From contig NZ_JAFBFC010000001.1 in the NCBI RefSeq assembly GCF_016909075.1, positions 744,001-808,000 of the forward strand: a DNA stretch of 64,000 bases, read 5' to 3'. The notes beneath the pieces are model-generated. The model made no database searches. It was given only the letters and a program-made list of their open reading frames with translations, and was not told the origin of the DNA. Every line of letters starts with the position of its first letter. The stretch's first letter is position 1. Positions 27,279 to 37,536 of this stretch are shown piece after piece. The position numbers and the translations under genes were made by a program. This stretch comes from Priestia iocasae (GTDB lineage: Bacteria > Bacillota > Bacilli > Bacillales > Bacillaceae_H).

Positions 27279-28319
27279 GTGGGTGGAATGATGAAGGCGA
27301 TAGTTAAACATCACAGGGGATTTGGTGCGAAACTTGAAGAAGTTCCTATTCCAACAATTAAAGAAGATGAAGTTTTGATAAAAGTAAAAGCAACATCGAT
27401 ATGTGGAACGGATGTTCATATTTATACGTGGGATGACTGGGCGTCATCGCGTGTAAAACCTCCATATGTATTTGGACATGAATTTGCAGGAGAAGTGGTA
27501 GAAGTAGGAGAGAAAGTAACAAACCTTCAGCTTGGAGACTCTGTATCGGCAGAAACGCACCTAGTATGTGAAACTTGTCCTCAATGCTTAACGGGACAGT
27601 ATCACATTTGCAAAAAAACACAAATTATAGGAGTAGATACACAAGGGTGTTTTGCTGAATATGTTGCGATGCCTGCTAAAAATGTATGGAAAAATCCAGC
27701 AACTATGCCATTCCACGTTGCTTCTATTCAAGAGCCGATGGGAAATGCTGTTCATACAGTATTATCAGGAGACATAGCAGGTAAATCTGTTGCCGTGATT
27801 GGTTGCGGTCCTATCGGCTTGATGGCAGTAGGGGTGGCCAAGGCAGTAGGTGCATCCACTGTTGTTGCAATTGATTTAAACGATTACCGTTTGAATATTG
27901 CTAAAAAAATGGGAGCTACTCATGTAATTCATGCAGGAAACGGTAATCCTGTAGAAGAGGTAATTTCACTGACAAAAGGTCATGGAATTGATGTAGTTTG
28001 TGAAATGTCCGGACATCCTGTAGCGATGAATCAAGGATTTAAAATGGTAACTAATGGAGGGAGAGTATCTATTCTTAGTTTACCTGTAAAGCCAGTGCAG
28101 CTAGATGTTACAAACGACATTGTATTTAAAGGAATTACCGTTCAAGGAATTACAGGTAGAAAAATGTTTCAAACATGGCAACAAGTATCGAATCTGTTAA
28201 ACTCTCACCAAATTGATGTAACGCCACTTATCACACATCGCTTACCATTAGATGAATTTGAAGTAGGATTTGAGCTAATGTTGCAAGGGAAATGTGGGAA
28301 AGTTGTGCTACATCCATAA
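27279..28319 (+). CDS. tdh: L-threonine 3-dehydrogenase
   Basis: Oxidises threonine to 2-amino-3-ketobutyrate with NAD+. A medium-chain zinc alcohol dehydrogenase family member of 346 residues. The catalytic zinc ligand Cys is in SICGTDVH, GHEFAGEVVEVGE follows, a structural zinc cluster is in ETCPQCLTGQYHIC, and the Rossmann motif is GCGPIGLMAVG. AAGGGGAG at 27263-27270 points to the GTG at 27279, matching the usual length; a GTG at 27270 and ATGs at 27288/27291 are alternatives. It forms an operon with kbl, the next enzyme of the pathway. Confidence 0.93.
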   Translation: MGGMMKAIVKHHRGFGAKLEEVPIPTIKEDEVLIKVKATSICGTDVHIYTWDDWASSRVKPPYVFGHEFAGEVVEVGEKVTNLQLGDSVSAETHLVCETCPQCLTGQYHICKKTQIIGVDTQGCFAEYVAMPAKNVWKNPATMPFHVASIQEPMGNAVHTVLSGDIAGKSVAVIGCGPIGLMAVGVAKAVGASTVVAIDLNDYRLNIAKKMGATHVIHAGNGNPVEEVISLTKGHGIDVVCEMSGHPVAMNQGFKMVTNGGRVSILSLPVKPVQLDVTNDIVFKGITVQGITGRKMFQTWQQVSNLLNSHQIDVTPLITHRLPLDEFEVGFELMLQGKCGKVVLHP

Positions 28320-28349
28320 AGATTTCAAAATAGAGGAGGAGATGAACAT

Positions 28350-29528
28350 ATGAAAGGGTTTGAATATTTACAAGAAGAATTAGATCAGATGAAAGAAGAA
28401 GGCACATTTCGTACACTCGTATCAATTGAATCAGAACAAGGATCGAAAGTAGTAATTAATGGAAAAGAAGTGATTCAGTTATCATCCAACAACTATTTAG
28501 GACTTACAACACATCCAAGGCTGAAACAAGCAGCGTTACAAGCAGTAAACGAATATGGTGCAGGTACAGGCTCTGTTCGTACAATTGCTGGTACATTCTC
28601 AATGCATGATGAATTAGAAAAGAAGCTTGCGAAGTTTAAGCATACCGAAGCAGCACTTGTGTTTCAGTCCGGATTTACAACCAACCAAGGTGTTCTTTCT
28701 TCAATTTTAACGAATCAAGATGTTGTTATCTCAGATGCATTAAACCATGCTTCCATAATTGACGGAATTCGTTTAACTAAAGCAGCTCGTAAAGTATACA
28801 AACATGTTGATATGAATGATTTAGAAAAAGCTTTACAAGAAACGCAGCAATATCGAAAACGTATCATTGTAACAGATGGCGTGTTTTCAATGGATGGAAA
28901 TATTGCTCCTTTGCCACAAATTGTAGAGCTTGCTGAGAAATATGATGCGCTTGTGATGGTTGATGATGCGCATGCTTCGGGTGTATTAGGAGAAAATGGA
29001 CGTGGTACGGTTAATCATTTTAATTTAGATGGACGTGTTCATATTCAAGTAGGTACACTAAGCAAAGCCGTTGGTGTGTTAGGTGGCTATATTGCTAGTA
29101 CACAAACGTTAATTGATTACTTAATTCATAAAGGTCGTCCATTTTTGTTTAGTACCTCACACCCACCAGCGGTAACAGCTGCTTGTATTGAAGCTGTTGA
29201 CGTATTGCTTGAAGAGCCAGAATTAATTGAGAAGCTATGGGATAATACGGAGTTTTTTAAAGAAGGCTTGCAAAAACTCGGCTTTCAGACAGGAACAAGT
29301 GAAACGCCGATTACCCCGATTTTCGTAGGTGGAGAATCACTAGCACATCAATTCTCTGATAAACTTTTAGAATATGGTGTGTTTGCGCAAGGAATTGCCT
29401 TTCCAACCGTTGAAAGAGGCAAAGCGCGCGTACGAACAATTGTGACAGCTCAACATTCAAGAGACGAATTAGAAAAGGCGCTTGAAATCTTTGAAAAAGC
29501 GGGTAAGGAACTAGGGATTTTAAGGTAA
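28350..29528 (+). CDS. kbl: Glycine C-acetyltransferase (2-amino-3-ketobutyrate CoA ligase)
   Basis: Cleaves the tdh product with CoA to glycine and acetyl-CoA. The 392-residue PLP enzyme belongs to the alpha-oxoamine synthase family. The PLP-lysine is K239 in TLSKAVG; VDDAHASGVLG holds the cofactor Asp and His. AGAGGAGGAG precedes the ATG. The tdh-kbl pair completes the threonine-to-glycine route. Its acetyl-CoA could also feed the neighbouring oxidoreductase pathways, but that is inference. Confidence 0.94.
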   Translation: MKGFEYLQEELDQMKEEGTFRTLVSIESEQGSKVVINGKEVIQLSSNNYLGLTTHPRLKQAALQAVNEYGAGTGSVRTIAGTFSMHDELEKKLAKFKHTEAALVFQSGFTTNQGVLSSILTNQDVVISDALNHASIIDGIRLTKAARKVYKHVDMNDLEKALQETQQYRKRIIVTDGVFSMDGNIAPLPQIVELAEKYDALVMVDDAHASGVLGENGRGTVNHFNLDGRVHIQVGTLSKAVGVLGGYIASTQTLIDYLIHKGRPFLFSTSHPPAVTAACIEAVDVLLEEPELIEKLWDNTEFFKEGLQKLGFQTGTSETPITPIFVGGESLAHQFSDKLLEYGVFAQGIAFPTVERGKARVRTIVTAQHSRDELEKALEIFEKAGKELGILR

Positions 29529-29615
29529 GAGTAAAAAACAAGTTTTTTCATCTCTGTACCTTCTCTAGACAGGAAATTTACGTTCTTTTCTTACATGCTG
29601 AAGCAGCATAAATCG

Positions 29616-29660
29616 ATATGAATCCTTTCACAGATGTTTCACTCTCTGAAGGATTCATAT
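29616..29660. repeat. Large hairpin between kbl and miaB
   Basis: ATATGAATCCTT and AAGGATTCATAT are perfect 12-bp arms (outer part extended by a TTTCA/TGAA match) around a loop of ~16 nt. No T-run follows, so it is not a standard terminator in either direction. Confidence 0.7.
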
Positions 29661-29739
29661 ATTGTGTTCAATCATGTAAAGTTATATACTTAGATAATGT
29701 GATTGTTTTTATTCTGTAGCATGTGAAAGGAGATTCATA

Positions 29740-31269
29740 ATGAACGAAAATCAACGTCTAGAGAGTACACAAGTAACTCCTTCGGACAAAAAATCCGAAA
29801 AGGATTACAGTAAATACTTCCAAACAGTTTATATGCCGCCTTCATTAAAGGATGCAAAAAAACGTGGAAAAGAAGACGTTAAATATCATAATGACTTTAA
29901 AATTGATGAAAAATTCAGAGGTATGGGCGATGGTCGTAAATTTTATATTCGCACGTATGGCTGTCAGATGAATGAGCACGATACAGAAGTAATGGCTGGA
30001 ATTTTCTTAAGCCTTGGATATGAAATTACGGATACAGTGGATGATGCACATGTGATTCTATTAAATACATGTGCAATTCGTGAAAATGCTGAAAACAAAG
30101 TATTTGGTGAGCTTGGTCACTTAAAAGCGTTAAAACGTGAAAGACCAGACTTACTAATTGGTGTTTGTGGCTGTATGTCGCAAGAAGAATCAGTTGTTAA
30201 TAAGATTCTTCAAAAGCATCAACATGTTGACATGATTTTTGGTACACATAATATTCATCGTCTTCCACACATTTTAAGTGAAGCTTACCTTTCGAAGGAA
30301 ATGGTCATTGAAGTGTGGTCAAAAGAAGGAGACGTTATTGAAAACCTGCCAAAAGTACGTAAAGGTAATATTAAAGCATGGGTTAACATCATGTATGGCT
30401 GTGATAAATTCTGTACGTACTGCATTGTTCCTTACACACGTGGTAAAGAGCGTAGCCGTCGTCCAGAAGATATCATTCAAGAAGTACGTCATCTTGCAGC
30501 ACAAGGTTACAAAGAGATTACATTATTAGGCCAAAACGTAAATGCATACGGAAAAGACTTCGAAGACATGAAGTACGGTTTAGGCGACTTGATGGATGAA
30601 ATTCGTAAAATTGATGTAGCACGTATTCGATTCACAACGAGTCATCCTCGTGATTTCGATGATTACTTAATCGAAGTGCTTGCAAAAGGTGGAAACCTTG
30701 TCGATCATATTCACTTACCAGTACAGTCAGGAAGCTCTGAAGTATTGAAGATTATGGCTCGTAAGTATGATCGTGAGCGTTACATGGACTTAGTTCGAAA
30801 AATTAAAGAAGCCATTCCAAATGCATCTTTAACAACAGATATTATTGTTGGTTTCCCAAATGAGACAGAAGAGCAATTTGAAGAAACGATGTCATTATAC
30901 CGTGAAGTAGAGTTTGATAGTGCATACACATTCATTTACTCTCCTCGTGAAGGAACACCAGCAGCGAAAATGCAAGATAACGTACCAATGGAAGTGAAAA
31001 AGGATCGTCTACAGCGCTTAAATGCACTTGTAAATGAAATTTCTGCAAAGAAATTAAAAGAGTATGAAGGAAAAGTTGTTGAAGTGCTAGTGGAAGGCGA
31101 AAGTAAAAACAACCCAGATGTTCTTGCTGGTTATACTCGTAAGAACAAGCTAGTTAACTTTAAAGCGTCAAAGTCTGTTATTGGACAGTTAGTAAAAGTG
31201 AAAGTTTTAGAAGCAAAAACATGGACATTAAATGGGGAAATGGTAGAAGAAGCGGCAGAGGTGAGATAA
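29740..31269 (+). CDS. miaB: tRNA-2-methylthio-N6-dimethylallyladenosine synthase MiaB
   Basis: A radical-SAM methylthiotransferase that adds the 2-methylthio group to i6A37 in tRNA. The 509 residues comprise an N-terminal UPF0004 domain with three cluster cysteines ([26 protein letters not shown]), a radical-SAM core with [15 protein letters not shown], and a C-terminal TRAM domain. The extended N-terminus (~65 residues) is usual for Bacillus. GAAAGGAGATTC precedes the ATG. miaA, which makes the substrate modification, lies 6 kb downstream. Confidence 0.97.
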   Translation: MNENQRLESTQVTPSDKKSEKDYSKYFQTVYMPPSLKDAKKRGKEDVKYHNDFKIDEKFRGMGDGRKFYIRTYGCQMNEHDTEVMAGIFLSLGYEITDTVDDAHVILLNTCAIRENAENKVFGELGHLKALKRERPDLLIGVCGCMSQEESVVNKILQKHQHVDMIFGTHNIHRLPHILSEAYLSKEMVIEVWSKEGDVIENLPKVRKGNIKAWVNIMYGCDKFCTYCIVPYTRGKERSRRPEDIIQEVRHLAAQGYKEITLLGQNVNAYGKDFEDMKYGLGDLMDEIRKIDVARIRFTTSHPRDFDDYLIEVLAKGGNLVDHIHLPVQSGSSEVLKIMARKYDRERYMDLVRKIKEAIPNASLTTDIIVGFPNETEEQFEETMSLYREVEFDSAYTFIYSPREGTPAAKMQDNVPMEVKKDRLQRLNALVNEISAKKLKEYEGKVVEVLVEGESKNNPDVLAGYTRKNKLVNFKASKSVIGQLVKVKVLEAKTWTLNGEMVEEAAEVR

Positions 31270-31271
31270 AA

Positions 31272-31703
31272 ATGGAAAACTATACAAAAGAGCAAATTAT
31301 TGCACAAGCAAGACAATTAGCGAAAATGATTGCAGAAACGGAAGAGGTAGATTTCTTTAAGCGTGCAGAAGCACAATTAAACGAAAACCAAAAAGTACGC
31401 GAGAAAATTGCGAGCATCAAAAGCTTACAAAAGCAGGCAGTAAACTTTCAACATTATGGAAAAGTTGAAGCATTAAAACAAGTAGAAGCGAAAATTGATG
31501 CGCTATCAGAAGAACTCGATGAACTGCCAATCATTCAACAGTTTAAAGAATCTCAAGCTGACGTGAATGGCTTACTTCAATTAGTGTCAACAACGATTTC
31601 AACGCATGTAACAGATGAAATCGTTACAGCTACTGATGGAGATCTTCTTCGTGGTGAGACGGGATCTTATGTGAAAAATAGTCCAGGATCAAGCTGTAAC
31701 TAA
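31272..31703 (+). CDS. ricA: RicA (YmcA), RNase Y regulatory factor
   Basis: A 143-residue alpha-helical protein of the YmcA/YlbF family. With RicF and RicT it forms the Y-complex that directs RNase Y and affects Spo0A phosphorylation, competence and biofilm formation. The start MENYTKEQIIAQARQLAKMI and the Cys near the C-terminus (GSSCN), which takes part in iron-sulfur binding in the complex, are seen. The frame is open inside miaB from 31221, but the ATG at 31272, 2 nt after the miaB stop, gives the normal length. Translation is probably coupled to miaB. Confidence 0.94.
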   Translation: MENYTKEQIIAQARQLAKMIAETEEVDFFKRAEAQLNENQKVREKIASIKSLQKQAVNFQHYGKVEALKQVEAKIDALSEELDELPIIQQFKESQADVNGLLQLVSTTISTHVTDEIVTATDGDLLRGETGSYVKNSPGSSCN

Positions 31704-31758
31704 TAGGATATATACAAAACGCTATCGATGAATTCATTTAATTTATGAGATAGTTTGT

Positions 31759-31820
31759 GTGATGAGGTGTTTCAATTGGAGTGTAATGGCTCCTTTTGAA
31801 CTGCCTCATTTTTTTATTTT
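31759..31820 (+). terminator. Terminator after ricA
   Basis: ATGAGG...CCTCAT with inner TTTCAA/TTGAA and GGAG/CTCC pairs forms a long bulged stem followed by TTTTTTTATTTTT. Confidence 0.8.
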
Positions 31821-31832
31821 TCTCTCAAAACT

Positions 31833-31862
31833 GTCACGTTTATGGGCATGTGTGCATACAAT
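31833..31862 (+). promoter_or_regulatory. Candidate sigma-E promoter of cotE
   Basis: GTCACGTT at 31833-31840, a 14-nt spacer and CATACAAT at 31855-31862. The -10 is a full match to the sigma-E consensus. B. subtilis cotE has a sigma-E promoter, which supports the call. Confidence 0.68.
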
Positions 31863-31975
31863 GAAACATAGCGCTTTTATGATTTTTTTTTCATCAAGTT
31901 TTTTAAATAATGTGCAAACAAGCGATACAACCTGCATAGGATTAAATGAAGATAGTTTGAGGAGGGTATGCTCAC

Positions 31976-32521
31976 ATGTCACAACAGTATAGAGAAATTA
32001 TTACAAAAGCAATAGTAGGAAAAGGGCGTAAATTCACACAGTCATCTCACACAATTGCTCCGCCTAATAATCCTACAAGTATTTTAGGGTGCTGGGTTAT
32101 TAATCACCAATATGATGCACAAAAGCAAGGCAATACAGTAGAAGTTGATGGCACTTATGACATTAACGTTTGGTATTCGCATAAAGATAATACAAAAACA
32201 GAAGTTTGCACTGAGACGGTGTCATACAAAGATGTGATTAAACTTCGCTATAAAGATGAAGATGCCATTGGTGATGATTTTGAAGTCATTGTACGTGTCC
32301 TTCAACAACCAAATTGCTTAGAAGCAACCATCTCACCTAATGGTAATAAGACCATTATTCAAGTAGAGAGAGAATTGTTAGCGGAAATCGTTGGAGAAAC
32401 AAAGGTGTGTGTAGCCGTTAATCCAAACGGATGTGAAGAAGAAGATGAGTTTGATTTAGATGTGGATGATGATGAGTTTGAAGATCTAAACCCAGACTTC
32501 ATTTTAGGAGATGACGAGTAA
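31976..32521 (+). CDS. cotE: Outer spore coat morphogenetic protein CotE
   Basis: Organises the outer coat around the forespore. The 181-residue protein starts [20 protein letters not shown] and has a strongly acidic C-terminal tail ([16 protein letters not shown]), which binds other coat proteins in B. subtilis. GAGGAGGGT precedes the ATG. It is monocistronic between terminators, with a mother-cell sigma-E-type promoter upstream. Confidence 0.97.
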   Translation: MSQQYREIITKAIVGKGRKFTQSSHTIAPPNNPTSILGCWVINHQYDAQKQGNTVEVDGTYDINVWYSHKDNTKTEVCTETVSYKDVIKLRYKDEDAIGDDFEVIVRVLQQPNCLEATISPNGNKTIIQVERELLAEIVGETKVCVAVNPNGCEEEDEFDLDVDDDEFEDLNPDFILGDDE

Positions 32522-32522
32522 G

Positions 32523-32555
32523 AAACTAGGAAGCCTGTCTTCCTAGTTTTTTTGT
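32523..32555 (+). terminator. Terminator after cotE
   Basis: AACTAGGAAG and CTTCCTAGTT with a 5-nt loop and a T-run. Confidence 0.92.
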
Positions 32556-32637
32556 GCTGTCATTTTCTGTGCATGAAGTTTAAAAACAACCTATGCTATA
32601 ATAAATAAACAGTAGATAAAGAGTATGGAGGAGTAGT

Positions 32638-35286
32638 ATGGCTACATATACACCAATGATACAGCAATATTTAACGATTAAGGCAGAGTATGAAGATGCC
32701 TTTTTATTTTTTCGTCTTGGGGACTTTTATGAGATGTTCTTTGAGGATGCAACGCGAGCATCTCAAGAATTAGAAATTACATTAACGAGTCGAGATGGTG
32801 GAGGAGCAGATCGTATCCCAATGTGCGGGGTTCCCTATCATTCGGCTCCAACATACATTGAACGTTTAGTTGAGAAAGGGTACAAAGTAGCTATTTGTGA
32901 GCAAGTTGAAGACCCTAAGCAAGCAAAAGGTGTCGTGAAACGAGAAGTTGTACAAGTGATTTCACCTGGTACGTTAATGGATGAAAAGGGCTTGCAGGAA
33001 AAAGAAAATAATTTTATCAGTTCTGTCACACAATTTGAAGATGACACGTATAGCCTTGCGTTTTCAGACTTATCAACAGGTGAAAATAGTGTCACGATGC
33101 TATCATCTTCTTGGGAAGACGTTGTAGCAGAAATCTATAGTCGTGAAGCAAAAGAAATTGTCGTTGATCCCGACTTTTCACCTGAGCGTTTACAGCAGTT
33201 AAAAGAACGTAAAGCAATTACGGTTTCGTATGAAAAGAATGCTACGCTAGATTTTGAATTTACACATTTAGTAGAGGGTATGCAACAGCAAAAGCTGATC
33301 ACAGCATTTGCTCGTTTAATCAATTACTTAATTCGCACACAAAAGCGCTCATTAGAACACTTACAGCCTGTCCAATTTTATCAAATCAACCAATATATGA
33401 AGATTGATTTGTTTTCAAAGAGAAACCTTGAACTAACGGAAACCATTCGTTCTAAAGGCAAAAAAGGTTCTCTTTTATGGCTGTTAGATAAGACGGTGAC
33501 AGCAATGGGAGGAAGATTATTAAAAACGTGGATTGATCGTCCGTTACTTCAACAGCAACAGATTGAAAATCGTTTGAACATGGTTGAAACGTTTATGAAT
33601 CAATTCTTTGAACGAGAAGAGCTGCGAGAGTTATTAACAGAAGTATACGACCTAGAAAGGTTAGCAGGAAGAGTGGCCTTTGGAAATGTAAATGCTCGTG
33701 ATCTCGTGCAACTAAAGAAGTCGTTGCAAAAAATTCCATTCATTCAACAAGTTGTTAAACGATTAAACCATTCCTATGCCACTGAATTAGTAGAGGGAAT
33801 GGACCCGTGTGAGCGATTGGAAAGCTTGTTAGAACGAGGATTAAAAGATCATCCACCTTTATCAATAAAAGAGGGTGACATCATTAAGGATGGCTATCAT
33901 GATCAACTTGACCAATATCGTGATGCTAGCCGAAATGGAAAGTCGTGGATTGCGGCTCTAGAGCAAAGAGAACGTGAAAAAACAGGCATTAAGTCGTTGA
34001 AAATCGGCTATAATCGTGTTTTTGGTTACTACATTGAAGTGACGAAAGCGAACCTTCATCTTCTTCCTGAAGGAATGTATGAACGAAAACAAACCTTAAC
34101 GAATGCAGAGCGTTACATTACACCAGAGTTAAAAGAGAAAGAAACGTTAATTCTAGAAGCAGAAGACAAAATTGTTCAGTTAGAATATGAATTGTTTTTA
34201 CAAATTCGTGATGAAGTAAAAACATATATTCCACGCTTGCAGGCTTTAGCAAAGGTAGTAAGCGAGTTGGATGTTCTACAATGCTTCGCAAAAATTAGTG
34301 AAGAGAGACACTATACAAAACCAGTGTTTTCACCTAGTGGAGATATTCGTATTGAAAATGGTCGACACCCTGTGGTAGAAAAAGTAATGAACGCTCAAGA
34401 ATATGTGCCGAATGATTGCTTCATGTCTGAGGATAGCCAAGTACTATTAATTACAGGCCCGAATATGTCAGGGAAAAGTACGTATATGAGGCAAGTAGCG
34501 TTAACGGCTATTTTAGGACAAGTTGGTTGCTTTGTTCCTGCTGACCAAGCAGTGTTACCGATTTTTGATCAAGTGTTTACGCGTATTGGAGCAGCCGATG
34601 ACTTAATCTCAGGTCAAAGTACATTTATGGTAGAGATGTTAGAGACGAAAAATGCTGTAGTGAACGCAACGCAATCAAGCCTCATTTTACTTGATGAAAT
34701 TGGACGTGGTACGTCAACTTATGATGGAATGGCCCTTGCACAAGCAATTATTGAGCATATTCATGAACATATTGGTTGTAAAACACTCTTTTCCACGCAC
34801 TATCATGAATTAACAGTACTTGAACAAGATCTGTCCATGTTAAAGAATGTCCATGTTAGCGCAATAGAAAAGAATGGAAAAGTGGTCTTTTTACACAAAA
34901 TTAAAGACGGTGCAGCTGATAAAAGTTATGGTATTCATGTAGCGGAGCTAGCCGAACTTCCAGATCCTTTAATTGAGCGTGCGCGAGTGATTTTGCAGGA
35001 CCTTGAGCAACCAAAAGAAGAAATCACGATTAATCAAGTAGTTAATAAGAAAGAAGAACATACAGTCAAAGAAGATAAAGTTGAAATAGATAGTTTAAAA
35101 GCAGATACAGATAGTCAGTTATCATTTTTTGAAGCAAGTCAAAAAGAAACCAAAAAAGCTTCATCGCTATCAAAATATGAAAAAGCTGTACTTGAAAAGC
35201 TTAAAGAATTAGACGTATTAGAGATGACGCCACTTCATGCAATGAATGCTTTGTATGAATTGCAAAAGTCATTAAAGAAAAAGTAA
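32638..35286 (+). CDS. mutS: DNA mismatch repair protein MutS
   Basis: Recognises mismatches and recruits MutL. The 882 residues are slightly longer than in B. subtilis. The mismatch-contacting F-x-E motif is F30-Y31-E32 in GDFYEMFF. The ABC-type ATPase has Walker [10 protein letters not shown] at 607-615 and [16 protein letters not shown] as Walker B/signature. The linker around 795-845 is charged and variable, and the C-terminal segment resembles the clamp/tetramer region. TGGAGGAG precedes the ATG. TATAAT at 32597-32602 is a probable -10. It is followed 15 nt later by mutL. Confidence 0.98.
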   Translation: MATYTPMIQQYLTIKAEYEDAFLFFRLGDFYEMFFEDATRASQELEITLTSRDGGGADRIPMCGVPYHSAPTYIERLVEKGYKVAICEQVEDPKQAKGVVKREVVQVISPGTLMDEKGLQEKENNFISSVTQFEDDTYSLAFSDLSTGENSVTMLSSSWEDVVAEIYSREAKEIVVDPDFSPERLQQLKERKAITVSYEKNATLDFEFTHLVEGMQQQKLITAFARLINYLIRTQKRSLEHLQPVQFYQINQYMKIDLFSKRNLELTETIRSKGKKGSLLWLLDKTVTAMGGRLLKTWIDRPLLQQQQIENRLNMVETFMNQFFEREELRELLTEVYDLERLAGRVAFGNVNARDLVQLKKSLQKIPFIQQVVKRLNHSYATELVEGMDPCERLESLLERGLKDHPPLSIKEGDIIKDGYHDQLDQYRDASRNGKSWIAALEQREREKTGIKSLKIGYNRVFGYYIEVTKANLHLLPEGMYERKQTLTNAERYITPELKEKETLILEAEDKIVQLEYELFLQIRDEVKTYIPRLQALAKVVSELDVLQCFAKISEERHYTKPVFSPSGDIRIENGRHPVVEKVMNAQEYVPNDCFMSEDSQVLLITGPNMSGKSTYMRQVALTAILGQVGCFVPADQAVLPIFDQVFTRIGAADDLISGQSTFMVEMLETKNAVVNATQSSLILLDEIGRGTSTYDGMALAQAIIEHIHEHIGCKTLFSTHYHELTVLEQDLSMLKNVHVSAIEKNGKVVFLHKIKDGAADKSYGIHVAELAELPDPLIERARVILQDLEQPKEEITINQVVNKKEEHTVKEDKVEIDSLKADTDSQLSFFEASQKETKKASSLSKYEKAVLEKLKELDVLEMTPLHAMNALYELQKSLKKK

Positions 35287-35301
35287 CAAGGTGGTGAGGT
35301 C

Positions 35302-37191
35302 ATGGGCAAAATTGTTCAATTGTCTGATGAACTTTCAAATAAAATTGCGGCAGGTGAAGTAGTAGAAAGGCCTGCTTCAGTTGTAAAAGAATTAGTTGAG
35401 AACGCAATTGATGCAAACAGTACGGTGATTGAAATTGACCTTGAGGAAGCTGGGTTATCAAAAATTCGTATTTTAGATAATGGAGATGGCATTGAGCAGG
35501 AAGATTGTTTAACGGCATTTAGACGACATGCAACAAGTAAAATTAAAACAGAAACAGATTTATTTCGCATTCGCACACTTGGTTTTAGAGGAGAAGCTCT
35601 TCCGAGTATCGCTTCTGTTTCTGAATTAGAGCTAAAAACAAGTACAGGTGACGAGGCGGGTACTCATTTAGTTTTACGTGGTGGAGAAATCATTAAGCAT
35701 GAATTAACATCAAGTCGCAAAGGTACAGATATCATCGTGCAAGGGCTCTTCTTTAATACGCCTGCTCGCCTAAAGTACATGAAAACTGTTAACACAGAGT
35801 TAGGAAATGTCACGGATGTGGTCAATCGTTTAGCAATGGCCCATCCAAATGTATCATTTCGGTTAATGCATCAAGGAAGACAATTGCTGTATACAAATGG
35901 AAATGGTGATGTTCGCCAAGTGTTGGCTGCGATTTATGGAATTGGCGTAGCGAAAAAGATGGTTCCTATTTCTGTGCAATCTCTAGACTATGAAGTGGAT
36001 GGGTATGTTGCCTTACCTGAAGTAACGAGAGCATCTCGCAACTATATGTCTACGATTATCAATGGTCGGTTTGTCAAAAATTATGGATTAGCTAAAGCAA
36101 TTCAACAAGGTTATCATACACTGTTACCAATTGGCCGCTATCCCATTGTATTTTTAAACATTAAAATGGATCCATTATTAATTGATGTCAATGTGCATCC
36201 AGCAAAATTAGAAGTAAGATTGAGTAAAGAAGCAGAGCTATATGAGTTAATGGAACAAGCGGTGAAGGGAGCGTTTAAAAAGCAGAGGCTCATTCCAGAT
36301 GCAGTTGTATCGAAACCTCATCGTCCTGTCAAACCTGAAGAGGAGCAGCAAACCTTTACGTTTACTCATCGTGTACCATCAGAAGAGGTGATGTCTACCG
36401 ATCACACTTTAGCTGAGGATAAAGTAGATGGTTTGTCTTTCTTTAAATATGAAAAAGACAAGCCAACAGATGAAAAAGATGCACGTATTTTTGAAGAGAA
36501 TACGTTCAAACAATTTCCTGACAAAAAGATTGAAGAACCAGTCGTTACGGATGATGAAGAAGTGCAACTGTTAGAGACGGCTGAGCAAAATCAAGAAGCA
36601 AAAGAATCGCGAGTGCCTACTATGTATCCAATCGGTCAAATGCATGGTACGTATATCCTCGCTCAAAATGAAAATGGTTTATATATTATTGATCAACATG
36701 CTGCGCAAGAGCGAATTAAATACGAATATTATCGTCAAAAATTAAGTGAAGTTGATATGGAAGTACAAGAGCTATTAATGCCGATTACTCTTGAATATTC
36801 AGCTAATGAAGCTCTTGTATTAGAAGAGCATAAAAATGAATTGGCGAATGTAGGAATTTTCCTTGAATACTTTGGACAAAATACGTACCTTGTGCGTGCG
36901 CATCCGCAATGGTTTCCAAAGGGTGAAGAAAAAGAAATCATTGAAGAGATGATTGAACAAGCATTAACGATGAGAAAAGTAAATATTGGTAAATTAAGAG
37001 AAGAAGCGGCCATTATGATGAGTTGCAAGGCATCCATTAAGGCTAATCATCACTTGAGAAACGATGAGATTTTCACGCTACTAGAAACATTGCGTCATAC
37101 AACCGATCCCTTTACATGCCCTCATGGACGACCTATTATTATTCATCACTCTACGTATGAAATGGAAAAGATGTTTAAAAGGGTTATGTAA
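35302..37191 (+). CDS. mutL: DNA mismatch repair endonuclease MutL
   Basis: The nicking subunit of methyl-independent mismatch repair, 629 residues. The N-terminal GHKL ATPase has the motifs [17 protein letters not shown] and [13 protein letters not shown] variable acidic linker covers about 340-435. The C-terminal endonuclease domain has [12 protein letters not shown] (the DQHAx2Ex4E motif) and [10 protein letters not shown], so this MutL should nick DNA itself, as in organisms without MutH. AAGGTGGTGAGG precedes the ATG, in an operon with mutS. Confidence 0.98.
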   Translation: MGKIVQLSDELSNKIAAGEVVERPASVVKELVENAIDANSTVIEIDLEEAGLSKIRILDNGDGIEQEDCLTAFRRHATSKIKTETDLFRIRTLGFRGEALPSIASVSELELKTSTGDEAGTHLVLRGGEIIKHELTSSRKGTDIIVQGLFFNTPARLKYMKTVNTELGNVTDVVNRLAMAHPNVSFRLMHQGRQLLYTNGNGDVRQVLAAIYGIGVAKKMVPISVQSLDYEVDGYVALPEVTRASRNYMSTIINGRFVKNYGLAKAIQQGYHTLLPIGRYPIVFLNIKMDPLLIDVNVHPAKLEVRLSKEAELYELMEQAVKGAFKKQRLIPDAVVSKPHRPVKPEEEQQTFTFTHRVPSEEVMSTDHTLAEDKVDGLSFFKYEKDKPTDEKDARIFEENTFKQFPDKKIEEPVVTDDEEVQLLETAEQNQEAKESRVPTMYPIGQMHGTYILAQNENGLYIIDQHAAQERIKYEYYRQKLSEVDMEVQELLMPITLEYSANEALVLEEHKNELANVGIFLEYFGQNTYLVRAHPQWFPKGEEKEIIEEMIEQALTMRKVNIGKLREEAAIMMSCKASIKANHHLRNDEIFTLLETLRHTTDPFTCPHGRPIIIHHSTYEMEKMFKRVM

Positions 37192-37192
37192 A

Positions 37193-37227
37193 AATGAGAG
37201 GGAGCATTAGCCCTCTCTCATTTTTTA
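37193..37227 (+). terminator. Terminator after mutL
   Basis: AATGAGAGGG and CCCTCTCTCATT enclose an 8-nt loop, with a T-run. Confidence 0.9.
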
Positions 37228-37236
37228 CCATTAAAA

Positions 37237-37264
37237 TCTAATTAAAATATGTTCTAAATAATCA
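37237..37264. repeat. 28-nt dispersed repeat, copy 1
   Basis: A 28-nt AT-rich sequence containing AAAATATGT and CTAAATAATCA. It recurs at 45880-45907 with 26 of 28 identical bases. It lies just after the mutL terminator. Confidence 0.6.
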
Positions 37265-37536
37265 TAATGAAGATATAGATGTAGTCTAAAGCAAGTCCAT
37301 CGTTCAAAGATGAACCTTTGAATGATAAGGTTATATCCTATTTCATGCTTTTTAAAATGTATAGCGGCTGAATCGTTTGGTTGACTCTTCTTGATAGATT
37401 TTAGTGTATGACTAGATATGAAGTGAATCATCTATTATAATAAACTTACTCCATCTTCTTATGAATAATTTTCTTAAACATGGAAAAGATAAGATGATGT
37501 GGAACAGTAATGTACATAAATGAAAGTAGTGTTGTA
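37265..37536. other. mutL-miaA intergenic region with a hairpin
   Basis: No gene is visible. ATCGTTCAAAG (37299-37309) and CTTTGAATGAT (37316-37326) form an 11-bp stem with one G-T pair and a 6-nt loop, with no T-run. TATAAT at 37436-37441 may be the -10 of miaA, without a clear -35. A 66-codon - strand ORF here has no ribosome binding site. Confidence 0.5.

Noticed and set aside
31759-31992. 77-codon + strand ORF between ricA and cotE
   Set aside because: It runs through a terminator hairpin and the cotE promoter and overlaps the cotE start; no ribosome binding site.
37231-37431. 66-codon - strand ORF after mutL
   Set aside because: Starts without a ribosome binding site and covers the repeat and hairpin; composition does not look coding.
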